DNA of 64,000 nt from Paenibacillus polymyxa (GCF_015710975.1 NZ_CP049783.1:1178501-1242500); one strand, 5' to 3'. Counted from the stretch's first letter, positions 27,661 through 36,648 are shown. The notes: generated by a model from the sequence alone, not told the origin. Translations and numbers: made by a program.

Positions 27661-28631
27661 GATTGCTTTACCCCTTCCTTCTTCATGAATGTCTCTGTAT
27701 CCGTCGATAGTTGTCCCGCAGACCAATGTACTAAAATATCATCCAGCTCCAGACGGCGCACACGGATGGGGCGAATACCCGCTTGTTCCAATATGGCACT
27801 GGTCTCTCCAGCTGCCAGCGTTATAATTCGCTGTAAATTCCCATCACTCTCCGTCTCTACAACTCCCGGAAGCTCCGATGCCTCCTCTGGTGTACCTTCA
27901 AACCACATTTCCTTGCCATTTTCGAGCAGATGGTCTTTTTCCAGCTTGCCAAGCAGCCTGCCATCGTGCATCAAGACAATATAATCCGCCAAACGCTTGA
28001 TCTCGTCCATGATATGGGTAGCAATAATGATCGTCGTTTTACCGTTCTTCATACAATCCCGCAGTTCCTCCAGCATGATCTTCCAGGCAAAAGGGTCTAG
28101 ACCCGATGAAGGCTCATCCAGTAGCAACACACGGGGGTGCGGCGCCAAGGCAGCAGCCAGTTCGAATTTCCGGCGCTGTCCCTTGGACATACTCGATAAT
28201 TTCGTATGTGCTGGAACCTGAAAGCGGTCCATTAGACGCTGAAAACGTGTTTCATCCCAGCCGGGATACCACAATGCTCGAAAAGCCGCTGCTGCTTCTG
28301 CAGTTAGTCGATCCTCCTCGCGAACCGGCTGCTCCGGTATATACCCAACCCATTGTCGTGTATCTGCCGGCATGCCGTCGGGGTATGCTTGACCGAACCA
28401 ACGAATCTCACCGGAATCCGGATGAACAAGCTGAGTCAGCAAATGAATCAATGTGCTTTTCCCTGATCCGTTATGTCCAGCCAAAGCGACCACATATCCT
28501 GGTTCAACCGTTAAATTAATCGGTCCAATTTTCCGGTCACCCCGGGTTTTATAGACCTGGCTCATCTCAATAATTGGTGCTTTCATCTGTATTTCCGTAG
28601 GAACTCCCACATGATTATTCACGGCTGTCAC
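27657..28631 (-). CDS. ABC transporter ATP-binding protein, YtrB-like
   Basis: 324 residues: Walker A GHNGSGKST, signature SMSKGQRRKFE, Walker B VLLLDEPSSGLD, switch ATHIMDE. The GTG start at 28631 overlaps the gntR stop (GTGA), as in other ytrA-ytrB pairs. It may act with the membrane protein at 29071 as its permease. Confidence 0.9.
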   Translation of the reverse strand: MTAVNNHVGVPTEIQMKAPIIEMSQVYKTRGDRKIGPINLTVEPGYVVALAGHNGSGKSTLIHLLTQLVHPDSGEIRWFGQAYPDGMPADTRQWVGYIPEQPVREEDRLTAEAAAAFRALWYPGWDETRFQRLMDRFQVPAHTKLSSMSKGQRRKFELAAALAPHPRVLLLDEPSSGLDPFAWKIMLEELRDCMKNGKTTIIIATHIMDEIKRLADYIVLMHDGRLLGKLEKDHLLENGKEMWFEGTPEEASELPGVVETESDGNLQRIITLAAGETSAILEQAGIRPIRVRRLELDDILVHWSAGQLSTDTETFMKKEGVKQS

Positions 28632-29029
28632 TCCCTCACCTGGACTTCATACCTTCTTTTCACCATTTCTGCAAAAAGCTCCAATAACTCCCGCTCTTTC
28701 ATCTGTACAGCGATGCCTGTGGCAATCGCCGTTTCCAATGCCTCAGTCACCGCTTTAAGACGGTAACCTGTGCGCATATCATCCTCGACCAGAGCGACGA
28801 AGGTGCCCGTTCCCTGCCGAGTACGAAGCAAGCCTTCGTTCTCCAAATCCTGATAGACTCGCCGGACGGTGATTACACTGCAACGAAGCGTCCCTGCGAA
28901 CTCACGAATGGAGGGAAGCAGCGTTCCCGCTGCAATCTGTCCGGTTACAATGAGTGAACGAAGCTGCTTTTCAATCTGCGCATACAGCGGTTCCGCGCTA
29001 TTCTCATCAATTTGCACTGGAATATTCAC
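28628..29029 (-). CDS. ytrA: GntR-family repressor, YtrA subfamily
   Basis: 133 residues. Winged helix of the GntR type (PLYAQIEKQLRSLIVTGQIAAG, then PSIREFAGTLRCSVITVRRVYQDLENEG) with only a short C-terminal dimerisation tail, diagnostic of YtrA. YtrA proteins sense cell-wall antibiotics in Bacillus and repress their own ABC operon. A fitting dyad lies at 29883-29906, upstream of the first gene of the unit. Confidence 0.88.
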   Translation of the reverse strand: MNIPVQIDENSAEPLYAQIEKQLRSLIVTGQIAAGTLLPSIREFAGTLRCSVITVRRVYQDLENEGLLRTRQGTGTFVALVEDDMRTGYRLKAVTEALETAIATGIAVQMKERELLELFAEMVKRRYEVQVRE

Positions 29030-29070
29030 CTGCTTTCCCCCCCTTTTTAGTTATTTTTGTACACATACTA

Positions 29071-29790
29071 CTAAGTTAAGTTCCGTTTCATGAGCTTACG
29101 CTGTGTCACCCGATAGGACACTGACATAGCCAGAACTCCTGCTAACAATGCTCCCCACATCACCGGGGACAACAGCAACCATTCCTTACTATAAGAAGCC
29201 GTTATCGATACCAGGTTGGCCCCACATACTCGAGCTATAATCGTAACCATCCCGCACATTAGCATGATCACAATAGATAGCCAGAAGTACTCTTTTCCTC
29301 TTTTCAAAAATTCCAAGTGAATATAAATGGCTTGAATGAGCATTCCGTAGCCTATCCAGGTCAGAGCAAACGATACATAGAATCCTGTGCTGGCATATAT
29401 CCGAAGCGTACCTGACAATGTAAACAAAAGAGCAAAAAATATCACACTATTCGCAACAAACGCCAACACCGCCTGTTGAATTCGACTCATAATTACTGCT
29501 TTCATCGGTATAGGCAAGGTGCGGAAAAAGGCTAGCATGTGCGTATAAGAATCTTCCTGTAAATATTTGAACGCTCGACGGTTATAAATGAACCCTAAAA
29601 ACGGAATCAACGTCAGCATGATGAAATCAGCTACTGGACTCAAGGCTGCATGCTCACCCCATTGCACACTTACCGCAAAACTCATGGTAAATCCCAAATA
29701 CGCAATAAACAGCAACGTCCATAGTCCTGCATATGGATTCTTGCGAAAATCCTGACGGGTAATCATCCATGCCTGCTTCATGATTGTCAT
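29071..29790 (-). CDS. ABC-2-type membrane protein, first gene of the ytrA operon
   Basis: 239 residues with about six hydrophobic segments and no enzyme motif. Start ATG 29790 has AGGATAAG upstream; ATG 29781 and TTG-like starts further out are alternatives. Its place at the head of a ytrA-ATPase-ATPase-permease operon suggests a permease subunit for one of the ATPases. Confidence 0.75.
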   Translation of the reverse strand: MTIMKQAWMITRQDFRKNPYAGLWTLLFIAYLGFTMSFAVSVQWGEHAALSPVADFIMLTLIPFLGFIYNRRAFKYLQEDSYTHMLAFFRTLPIPMKAVIMSRIQQAVLAFVANSVIFFALLFTLSGTLRIYASTGFYVSFALTWIGYGMLIQAIYIHLEFLKRGKEYFWLSIVIMLMCGMVTIIARVCGANLVSITASYSKEWLLLSPVMWGALLAGVLAMSVSYRVTQRKLMKRNLT

Positions 29791-29882
29791 TTTCTTATCC
29801 TGATCCCTTCTGCACTGCTTGTGTAATAACAAATTCGTTCGCTCTTCATTTCAAAGGTGTTACCACAGTATTCAGTGTTATT

Positions 29883-29933
29883 ACTGTATATATCTTTATA
29901 CACAGTATATAAACCAAGATTTACCGTTGTCAA
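29883..29933 (-). promoter_or_regulatory. Promoter and YtrA operator-like dyad of the ABC operon
   Basis: Minus strand TTGACA (29933-29928) with -10 TATACT after 18 bases, or TATATA after 16. The dyad ACTGTATATA/TATACACAGT (29883-29906) overlaps the -10 and start region. Its form fits YtrA-type sites. Confidence 0.65.
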
Positions 29934-29948
29934 CTACCTGAACAATAT

Positions 29949-29991
29949 TGTGCGTACAATCACAATAGCTCGTTTGGACCTATGCTACTCT
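29949..29991 (+). promoter_or_regulatory. FNR/CRP-like site and promoter of the DUF1858 gene
   Basis: TGTGC-GTACAA-TCACA (29949-29964) differs from TGTGA-N6-TCACA at one base. A -10 TACTCT at 29986-29991 puts the start near 29998, which places the site centre at -41.5, the class II activation position. Confidence 0.6.
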
Positions 29992-30028
29992 GTAAATGAA
30001 AAACGTTCTCAATTGAGGGGATGAACAA

Positions 30029-30256
30029 ATGGATAAAATACTGCATTGGGATGAGTCCATATTTAACCTTGTTAATCGTTATCCTGAAGTGAAGGACATT
30101 ATGGTAGAACTGGGTTTTCACGATATTGCCAAGCCCGGCATGCTCCAAACCGCAGGACGTTTTATGACACTGTCCAAGGGAATTGCGTTGAAGAAAATAA
30201 GTATGGAAACTGTGCAGCAGACATTTATGCAACATGGTTTTACCATTCAAAAATAA
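30029..30256 (+). CDS. DUF1858-domain protein
   Basis: 75 residues, one domain: ILHWDESIFNLVNRYPEVKDIMVELGF with a conserved proline-glycine turn and a TLSKGIALKKI segment. DUF1858 proteins accompany hemerythrin/DUF438 proteins and hybrid-cluster or nitrite-related genes; function not settled. AGGGGATG precedes the ATG. Followed by the hemerythrin-PAS gene after 14 bases. Confidence 0.8.
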   Translation: MDKILHWDESIFNLVNRYPEVKDIMVELGFHDIAKPGMLQTAGRFMTLSKGIALKKISMETVQQTFMQHGFTIQK

Positions 30257-30270
30257 AGGGGTTAACGATC

Positions 30271-31536
30271 ATGAGCGAGCTAATTAACAACCGTGAACAT
30301 ACAGCACAGGAATTAACGGAGCGTCAGCGAACATTGAAGGAAATTATTAAAGAACTACATGCCGGGAAAAGCGTGGAGGAAGTTAAAGCGCGTTTTGCAG
30401 AGGCTGTTGGTGGGGTAAGCGTGGCGGAAATTTCAGCGATGGAGCATGCCTTGATGACCGAAGAGGGAATTCCGGTGTCGGAAGTCCAACGTCTCTGTTC
30501 CGTTCATACATCGATATTCAAGGGCTCTATTGAGGATATTCATCGTCCTTCGGGACCGGAGGAACAACCAGGACATCCTGTTCACACCTTCAAGCTGGAA
30601 AATCGTGAGATCGAACGTCTGGTCAACTTTAAGCTGGCCCTCCATGCAGAGCAGTTTCAAAAGGACGACAGCCCCAAGGTTATTTACAAGCTGCTTGAAG
30701 ATTTAAGTCTGCTGATGGATGTCGACAAACACTATAGCCGCAAAGAAAATCTAGTATTTCCTTATCTAGAACGCTATGGAATCTTTGGTCCAACCAAAGT
30801 GATGTGGGGGGTGGACGACGGCATTCGCGCCGCAATCAAGGATGCGAAGAAGCTGCTTACCGAATATAACGGAGATCGTGATCAGATTGGGAAGGCGCTT
30901 GCTCATATCATGAGTGAAGTGAATGAAATGATATTCAAGGAAGAGAATATTTTGCTGCCGATGGCACTCAGTAAGCTGACCGAGGATGAATGGCTGAAAA
31001 TAGCCCGGGAAAGCGAGGAAATCGGGTTCTGCCTGACCGCTCCTGAGCGTGAATGGATACCTGAACGGGCAGAGGAACCTGTAGAAGCCCTTGAGCAAAC
31101 GGAAGACACTTCCACTTCTGGTACTCCGCAAGGGTTCATACGATTCGAGACAGGGATTGTATCCGTACAACAATTGGAGCTACTGTTGAATCACCTGCCT
31201 GTGGATCTGACCTTTATCGATGAAAATGATGTTGTTCGCTATTTCTCTCACGGTAAAGAACGTATCTTTGCCCGCACAAAGGCCGTCATTGGTCGTACCG
31301 TGCAAAATTGCCATCCGCCGCAAAGCGTGCATGTCGTTGAAAAACTGCTGGAAGATTTTAAGGCCGGACGCAAGGATGTTGAAGATTTTTGGATTCCAAT
31401 CAAGGACAAATTTGTCTACATCCGTTATTTTGCCGTTCGTGATTCCGAAGGACGCTATTTGGGAACACTGGAATTCACGCAAAATATCGCGCCTATTCGC
31501 GCCTTGGAAGGACAAAAGCGTATTCTATCAGAATAG
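30271..31536 (+). CDS. DUF438-hemerythrin-PAS protein
   Basis: 421 residues: DUF438 at about 1-75 (TLKEIIKELHAGKSVEEVKARF), a hemerythrin HHE region at about 90-230 with GHPVHTFKLENREIERLV, DKHYSRKENLVFPYLE and MIFKEENILLPMAL, and a C-terminal PAS domain at about 290-415 (LPVDLTFIDENDVVRYFS). The His and Glu positions could bind two irons. With the FNR-like site upstream, an oxygen or nitric-oxide response role is plausible. Its last bases overlap the convergent acetyltransferase gene. Confidence 0.85.
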   Translation: MSELINNREHTAQELTERQRTLKEIIKELHAGKSVEEVKARFAEAVGGVSVAEISAMEHALMTEEGIPVSEVQRLCSVHTSIFKGSIEDIHRPSGPEEQPGHPVHTFKLENREIERLVNFKLALHAEQFQKDDSPKVIYKLLEDLSLLMDVDKHYSRKENLVFPYLERYGIFGPTKVMWGVDDGIRAAIKDAKKLLTEYNGDRDQIGKALAHIMSEVNEMIFKEENILLPMALSKLTEDEWLKIARESEEIGFCLTAPEREWIPERAEEPVEALEQTEDTSTSGTPQGFIRFETGIVSVQQLELLLNHLPVDLTFIDENDVVRYFSHGKERIFARTKAVIGRTVQNCHPPQSVHVVEKLLEDFKAGRKDVEDFWIPIKDKFVYIRYFAVRDSEGRYLGTLEFTQNIAPIRALEGQKRILSE

Positions 31537-32061
31537 CAGCCAGCCATAAGCCACCATGTTCAGGTTTTTGCCGCCCATATTAATAATATGCTGTTCGACT
31601 ACAGGCTTGGCCCCTAGCTTTTCGTAAAAAGTACACGCTGGATTATCTGCCAGCACCCACACCATGACAGAGTGAATATCCATACTATTAAAGTGTTGAA
31701 GCAACCGCAGAAATAGTCTCTTGCCGAGCCCTAAACTATGGTATTCACTCAAAACATAAAGAGCCGTTATCTCTCCCCCGTACGGGGGATATTCCCCTGA
31801 CTTTTCTGGACCTCCACTCACAAATCCGATCATTTCCCCCTTCTCATTTTCAGCCACATATGCGAGATGACCGTCTTCAGTAGATAGATTCGCATTCCAT
31901 AATTCTGTTCTTTGTTCATAGGAGAGCCGTTCCAGAACCTCGGCAGGCATGATATCTTTGTATGTCGTTCTCCAGCATTCTACGTGCACCTTGGCGATGT
32001 CTTCGGCATCTGATATCATCGCTTCCCTAATCATCATGTGGGTTCCACTCCTAGTTTCCAA
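31528..32061 (-). CDS. GNAT N-acetyltransferase
   Basis: 177 residues; acetyl-CoA fold with ITALYVLSEYHSLGLGKRLF (motif A) and ADNPACTFYEKLGA (motif B). Acceptor unknown. The TTG start at 32061 has AGGAGG seven bases upstream, better than ATG 32037 with AGGAG further away. The 3' ends of this gene and the hemerythrin-PAS gene overlap by nine bases. Confidence 0.85.
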   Translation of the reverse strand: METRSGTHMMIREAMISDAEDIAKVHVECWRTTYKDIMPAEVLERLSYEQRTELWNANLSTEDGHLAYVAENEKGEMIGFVSGGPEKSGEYPPYGGEITALYVLSEYHSLGLGKRLFLRLLQHFNSMDIHSVMVWVLADNPACTFYEKLGAKPVVEQHIINMGGKNLNMVAYGWLLF

Positions 32062-32221
32062 TATTATGCCTCCTATTATACCGACGATCCGAATCGCGAT
32101 CTATGATCTATAACAAGTAGCTCATTGTTTGGTGAAGCGGATATGCCATCCTAAAAAAACTTACCAAGAGAGTCTTATGCACACAACCCGCACATTGGAC
32201 TCCCTATGGCACAATACTCTT

Positions 32222-33004
32222 TTATGAGGTCAAAATATAAGGACCGTTCTTTGTAATCGCAATGGTGTGCTCATATTGAGCGCCCCAACTGCCGTCTGCT
32301 GTGCTGATGGTCCAACCATCATCTCCCCAGAGCACCGCGCCTTCGGGTCCGAGGGTAAATACCGGCTCAATGGTAATCACCATCCCTTCGCGCAGCGGCA
32401 ATCCCGTTCTAGCACGGCCGTAGTGGAGAACGTCCGGCGGTTCATGTATTTGGCGGCCGATCCCATGCCCGATCAGAGATTTGACGTTACCGTACCGTCG
32501 CCAGCCTGCCGCTTTTTCGACCGCATGCCCAATATCCCCTAATGTCCGGCCGGGGCGGGCAACCTCGATGCCGCGCATCAGCGCCTTATGGGTCTGCCGC
32601 AACAGCCTTGCTACCGGACGACTGATGTCACCCACTGCGTAGGTCCATCCCCGGTCAGCTAGCCATCCGTCCTTGTTAACCACCATGTCGATGGTTACAA
32701 TATCCCCATCATGAAGCACCCGCTCCGAGGGAAAGCCGTGACATACCACCTCATTGACCGAAGCGCAGGTCGCATAAGGGAACCCCTTGTAGCCCTTTTG
32801 TTCAGGCGTAGCTCCACGCTTGCATAGAAATTGCTCCACCCAAGCATCGATTTCAAGCGTTGTGATTCCCGGAAGAATACGACTTTCCAGCGCACGATGG
32901 CAATCTGCCAAAATACGTCCGGCCTCCCTGATGTAGCCGATTTCCTCCGGTGTTCGTATCGCTATTTCTATTGGAATCCGCCTCCTTTGAGCATACAAAT
33001 TCAC
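32222..33004 (-). CDS. map: Type I methionine aminopeptidase
   Basis: Metal ligands are all visible: Asp in TIDMVVNKDG and the following WLADRGW, His in LIGHGIGRQIHEPP, Glu in ITIEPVF and Glu in YEHTIAI. It removes N-terminal Met. The best ribosome site, AAAGGAGG (32988-32981), lies inside the frame and is followed not by ATG but by ATT (32977) and ATA (32971); the normal starts GTG 33004 and TTG 32998 have poor sites. The likely second MetAP of the genome. Start unsettled. Confidence 0.88.
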   Translation of the reverse strand: MNLYAQRRRIPIEIAIRTPEEIGYIREAGRILADCHRALESRILPGITTLEIDAWVEQFLCKRGATPEQKGYKGFPYATCASVNEVVCHGFPSERVLHDGDIVTIDMVVNKDGWLADRGWTYAVGDISRPVARLLRQTHKALMRGIEVARPGRTLGDIGHAVEKAAGWRRYGNVKSLIGHGIGRQIHEPPDVLHYGRARTGLPLREGMVITIEPVFTLGPEGAVLWGDDGWTISTADGSWGAQYEHTIAITKNGPYILTS

Positions 33005-33040
33005 TAAACCTATCCCATTGTATGCAGGACGGACACAAAA

Positions 33041-33069
33041 AAACCGTCTCCTCTAGGGAAAGACGGTTT
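33041..33069 (-). terminator. Terminator of the small gene at 33110
   Basis: AAACCGTCT (33041-33049) with AGACGGTTT (33061-33069); seven T follow on the minus strand. Confidence 0.85.
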
Positions 33070-33109
33070 ATAAAAGTCGTGTTTCTAGTTGTTCGGGTAA
33101 GCGAACCCT

Positions 33110-33298
33110 TTAAGATACTGAAGAATTGATGCGGCCGAGTTCGTTTTCCACCACCATGGTCAACTCTTCCTCATACCCTCCTGTTATCCGGTATTTTCGC
33201 ACATATTCCTTTACAAATTTTTTGGGATCCTTAGGCCGGAAAATTCGAGTCATTTCCCGCAGACTTTCCTTAACTTCATTGTGACCTTTCGTTGCCAT
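33110..33298 (-). CDS. Small conserved-type hypothetical protein
   Basis: 62 residues, highly charged (ESLREMTRIFRPKDPKKFVKEYVRKY), helical, no membrane segment. GGAGGGAG seven bases before ATG 33298 and its own terminator support a real gene. Family not recognised. Confidence 0.6.
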   Translation of the reverse strand: MATKGHNEVKESLREMTRIFRPKDPKKFVKEYVRKYRITGGYEEELTMVVENELGRINSSVS

Positions 33299-33408
33299 GT
33301 AACTCCCTCCCAAAACGTTGAAAATAAGTGCTCCGTTGAAGAGAATGCCGAAAAGTATTGATGTCCTTATGCAGTGAAGTAGTATGTCTAGTGCAGCTTA
33401 GGTCGGGA

Positions 33409-33426
33409 ATGCCTTACGTGAGGCAT
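33409..33426. other. Hairpin in the 33299-33661 intergenic region
   Basis: ATGCCT-TACGTG-AGGCAT, flanked by AGGT and ACCT that extend the symmetry. No T-run. An operator for the gene at 33110 or 33662 is possible. The rest of this 363-base gap is AT-rich with no gene seen. Confidence 0.35.
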
Positions 33427-33661
33427 GTACCTGACACTATTATTAACCGATTTTCTATTGGCTGAATCACTACCCCATTATACCATATTCAGATACAGCT
33501 TTCAGCTTTCCAGTAAATTTACATTGATTTTACCTATCTTTTACGCTTCATAGCATTTGGAGTTCTCAATTAGCTGCTGCATAGAGGTATACCTTATTTA
33601 TCGGCTTTTGGAGCGTATGTGTTTGGGGTAAAATAAATAAACATAAAAAGGGGGGAAAGGG

Positions 33662-34699
33662 ATGAGCCGTTATGCTCCACTGTTCACTGCACCTGTTGCC
33701 CGTCTGTCTGCACTGAACCTCGGAACTTGTGAAGAGGAAGGCATCGATGCCTCCCTACTTGATCAGGCAGATCATGAAATCCGAGCTAAATTTCCGAAAA
33801 TGCACAGCTTTCTCCTGCTTCGCCACGGCAAGCTGATCTGGGAGCGCTATTACAACGGTCATGAAGCAAGCGCTCTGAACGATTTGCGTTCCGCGACCAA
33901 AAGCTTCACTTCCACGCTCGTCGGCATGGCTATGGCACGTGGGGATATGCCTGGACCAGATACGTCTGTGCATAAGCTGTTGCCTGAGTACTTGCCCCGG
34001 CGGAAGGAAACACTGCTAGAACGGATTACGATTCGTCATCTGTTAACCATGACATCCGGCTTGTATTGGCAGACGGGCAAAAAGCTCGGTGAAGCCTTTA
34101 TCCACCGTTTTCATCGCAGCAAGAGCTGGCCGTCCTTTGCCCTCCGCTTACCTGTACAGGAGGATCAAATCGGGGTATTCCAATATCGCAGTGTTGATTC
34201 GCATCTGTTGTCCGTGCTGCTGACCCGTTGCTGTGGCATGGACGGATATACGTACGCGCTCCAGCATTTATTCGAACCATTAGGCTTCGGGAGAAGTGGT
34301 TGGGCACAAGATCCAGAGGGCTACACCATGGGCCACATCGGACTATATTTGACGTCGCGAGACATGGCTAAATTCGGCGATTGCTGCCTTCATCAAGGCA
34401 TCTGGAATGGAAGAGAATTGATTCCAGCCGATTGGCTGCATCAGGCGACGCAGCGACAGATTGAAGGCTATCCAGAATTCGGAGATTACGGATTCCAATG
34501 GTGGACTGGACGACTCCACGGCATTGACTATGCGTGTGCACACGGACATGGAGGACAGCAAATATATCTGATACCGGAAGCGAATGCAGTCGTGGTATTT
34601 ACAGCAGACAGCAAGGTGAGCCGTTGGAAAAACCCACGAACACTGCTAGAGCGTTTCGTCTTGCCAGCCGTATCCTCCCTCAACTTGGAACGTTCCTAA
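33662..34699 (+). CDS. Serine hydrolase, beta-lactamase/esterase (class C-like) family
   Basis: 345 residues. Nucleophile motif SATK (Ser77, Lys80), tyrosine motif region FQYRSVDSHLL, and HGHGGQQ as the third motif. No signal peptide, so cytoplasmic esterase or peptidase activity is likely rather than antibiotic resistance. AAGGGGGG precedes ATG 33662. Followed after 43 bases by a glycosyltransferase gene. Confidence 0.86.
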   Translation: MSRYAPLFTAPVARLSALNLGTCEEEGIDASLLDQADHEIRAKFPKMHSFLLLRHGKLIWERYYNGHEASALNDLRSATKSFTSTLVGMAMARGDMPGPDTSVHKLLPEYLPRRKETLLERITIRHLLTMTSGLYWQTGKKLGEAFIHRFHRSKSWPSFALRLPVQEDQIGVFQYRSVDSHLLSVLLTRCCGMDGYTYALQHLFEPLGFGRSGWAQDPEGYTMGHIGLYLTSRDMAKFGDCCLHQGIWNGRELIPADWLHQATQRQIEGYPEFGDYGFQWWTGRLHGIDYACAHGHGGQQIYLIPEANAVVVFTADSKVSRWKNPRTLLERFVLPAVSSLNLERS

Positions 34700-34742
34700 A
34701 ATGAGCTACATGTGCTTATTGAATATAGGGGGCTAAACAATC

Positions 34743-35894
34743 ATGAAAGTCTCAGCACCGAAAATTCTAATTTTATACGCCAGCTACGGGGAAGGCCATG
34801 TGCAGGCCGCTCGGGCAATCATGGATAGTCTGCGAAGACTCGGACATTGCGAGGTACAACTACTCGACCTGATGGCTGAATCTCATCCATGGTTGAATGG
34901 GCTGACCAAATTTGTATATATGCAAAGTTTCAAAACCATTCCACAACTTTACGGCTGGGTCTATAACATCACGCGCGGTATGCAGGCTAAATCAGCCTTT
35001 GGCCATGTGTTGCATTCATTCGGAATGCGTCAACTTGCTCTCACACTGAAAAAGGAGTTGCCGGACCTCGTGATCCATACGTTCCCGCAGCTCGCTCTCC
35101 CAGCGTTACGCCGCAAAATGGGAATGAATTTGCCTATTGTCAACGTGGTTACAGACTTTGACCTGCATGGGCGCTGGCTACATCCCGATATTGACCGCTA
35201 CTATGTAGCTACTGAGGATCTGCAGCAGGAGGCCGCACAGCGGGGAATACCTATCGAACGTATTGCCGCGACTGGAATTCCGATTCACGCTTCTTTTTAT
35301 AACCTATCTGTCAACGAACCCCCTGATCAGCAACAGGTAATCCCACCGTTACAGGCTGAGACGACCACGCTGCTCATTATGGCAGGTGCGTATGGTGTGT
35401 TATCCGGCATACTGGATATCTGTCATCATTTAAGCCAGCTGCCGCAGCTTCGACTGCTGATCGTCTGCGGACGCAATCAGCAGCTGAAAGCAGAATTGGA
35501 TGCGCTGTATGCAGACCACCCCGACATCTACACCTACGGATTTGTGGACTACGTTCCAGCACTTATGCGAGCAAGCAGTCTGGTGATTACAAAGCCCGGC
35601 GGTATCACACTCTCGGAAAGCATCGCATCGGGTTTGCCTATCCTGGTGTTCAAACCCGTACCCGGTCAGGAACTAAATAATGCTCTGTATCTGCAGCAAA
35701 AAGGAGCTGCCCGCATTGCTCGCACAACGGAGGAACTGATTCAACATTGTCTGGATCTGATCTCCACTCCCTCTCTTGCTAAGGAAATGAAGCAGGCGAT
35801 TGAGTTACTTCGCAAACCTCATCCCGCAGACCAGATTGCCGAGGATATTTTACAGCAGCTTGTGGATAAAAGAACCTCCGTCCGGACAAATTAA
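34743..35894 (+). CDS. ugtP: Diacylglycerol glucosyltransferase-like GT28 protein
   Basis: 383 residues. N-terminal MGDG-synthase-type domain with YASYGEGHVQAARAIMDSL and the TFPQLALPALR region; C-terminal UDP-sugar site TKPGGITLSESIASGLPILVFKP. Enzymes of this family transfer glucose from UDP-glucose to diacylglycerol, making membrane glycolipids and the anchor of lipoteichoic acid. AGGGGGC precedes the ATG. Confidence 0.82.
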   Translation: MKVSAPKILILYASYGEGHVQAARAIMDSLRRLGHCEVQLLDLMAESHPWLNGLTKFVYMQSFKTIPQLYGWVYNITRGMQAKSAFGHVLHSFGMRQLALTLKKELPDLVIHTFPQLALPALRRKMGMNLPIVNVVTDFDLHGRWLHPDIDRYYVATEDLQQEAAQRGIPIERIAATGIPIHASFYNLSVNEPPDQQQVIPPLQAETTTLLIMAGAYGVLSGILDICHHLSQLPQLRLLIVCGRNQQLKAELDALYADHPDIYTYGFVDYVPALMRASSLVITKPGGITLSESIASGLPILVFKPVPGQELNNALYLQQKGAARIARTTEELIQHCLDLISTPSLAKEMKQAIELLRKPHPADQIAEDILQQLVDKRTSVRTN

Positions 35895-35923
35895 CGAAGA
35901 ATAACCAGACGGAGGGGATACCA

Positions 35924-36205
35924 ATGGAACACAAAGGAAAGGATTTACTCCCACTAACGGGTGAAAAGGTAGAAGTGGATGGTATTTATGTGGATGAGGA
36001 TGGACATGAGCAGCATTTGCACAGAGGCCAGCACTTTCCCGCTGATGTTGTTTTGGGTACTTCTGAGTGGAAAATGACCGAATATGCCTTTGATAACCAT
36101 CACGAAGGACGTACCGATGAACGACTTATCCCCAAAGAGGATGACAAGAATAAAATGGGTAAAATCACACACCCGCGCCGTCATTTAAAAACTGGTGACC
36201 GATAA
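35924..36205 (+). CDS. YjzC-like small protein
   Basis: 93 residues. TGEKVEVDGIYVDEDGHEQ and LHRGQHFPADVVLGTSEWKM resemble the YjzC family of small spore-former proteins, with a charged tail. Function unknown. GGAGGGG precedes ATG 35924; 29 bases after the glycosyltransferase gene, so probably co-transcribed. Confidence 0.65.
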   Translation: MEHKGKDLLPLTGEKVEVDGIYVDEDGHEQHLHRGQHFPADVVLGTSEWKMTEYAFDNHHEGRTDERLIPKEDDKNKMGKITHPRRHLKTGDR

Positions 36206-36215
36206 TTACGGAAGT

Positions 36216-36395
36216 ATATCCACAGTTACTAATAATATGTTGATAGTTTGTGGACAAACTGTGCGCAAACTATGAATTATTGTAATATTGTCTACAGTTT
36301 GTGCACAAGTTGTGTATAAACCACGTTGTTTTTGTGGATAAACACTATTATTCGGTGGATAAAGTGCGTACAACATGGGCAAAACATGTGTATAA
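36216..36395. promoter_or_regulatory. Cluster of DnaA-box-like sequences
   Basis: One perfect box TGTGGATAA (36333-36341) and five with one mismatch: ATATCCACA (36216, reverse), TGTGGACAA (36249), TGTGTATAA (36311), GGTGGATAA (36354), TGTGTATAA (36387). Six sites in 180 bases far exceed chance. No dnaA or dnaN is near, so this is not oriC; it resembles the DnaA-box clusters that titrate DnaA in Bacillus. No gene is supported at 36206-36648. Confidence 0.65.
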
Positions 36396-36401
36396 CCGTT
36401 T

Positions 36402-36437
36402 AAAAGGCTGAACGAATCTTTTTCGTTCAGCCTTTTT
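36402..36437. terminator. Bidirectional terminator
   Basis: AAAAGGCTGAACGAA (36402-36416) and TTCGTTCAGCCTTTT (36422-36436), T-runs on both sides. Bounds the DnaA-box region. Confidence 0.85.
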
Positions 36438-36648
36438 CGTATTTTTATACACATTCTCTAATTCGCAAATAGCACATGGAGAAGTGTAAAATGGAAATGG
36501 GGACAAACAGAGTCACAAGAGGAATTACCGAAATGAAAAAAGCGGAGTAAGCATGGACGTGATGAAAGCGGAACAGGAATGCAGGAACGCGAATATAGAA
36601 GCATCTAGCGAAACTCGTTGACCAAAATTTGGAGTAGAGGTGATCCGA

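Noticed and set aside
33662..34699. Beta-lactamase resistance gene
   Set aside because: SxxK hydrolase without signal peptide; class C-like esterases look the same.
36216..36395. Chromosomal origin oriC
   Set aside because: No dnaA, dnaN, gyrase or rpmH genes nearby and no obvious unwinding region; better explained as a distant DnaA-box cluster.
36206..36454. An 82-codon minus frame over the DnaA-box region
   Set aside because: No ribosome site, starts inside the terminator and reads through the DnaA-box repeats; unlike protein.
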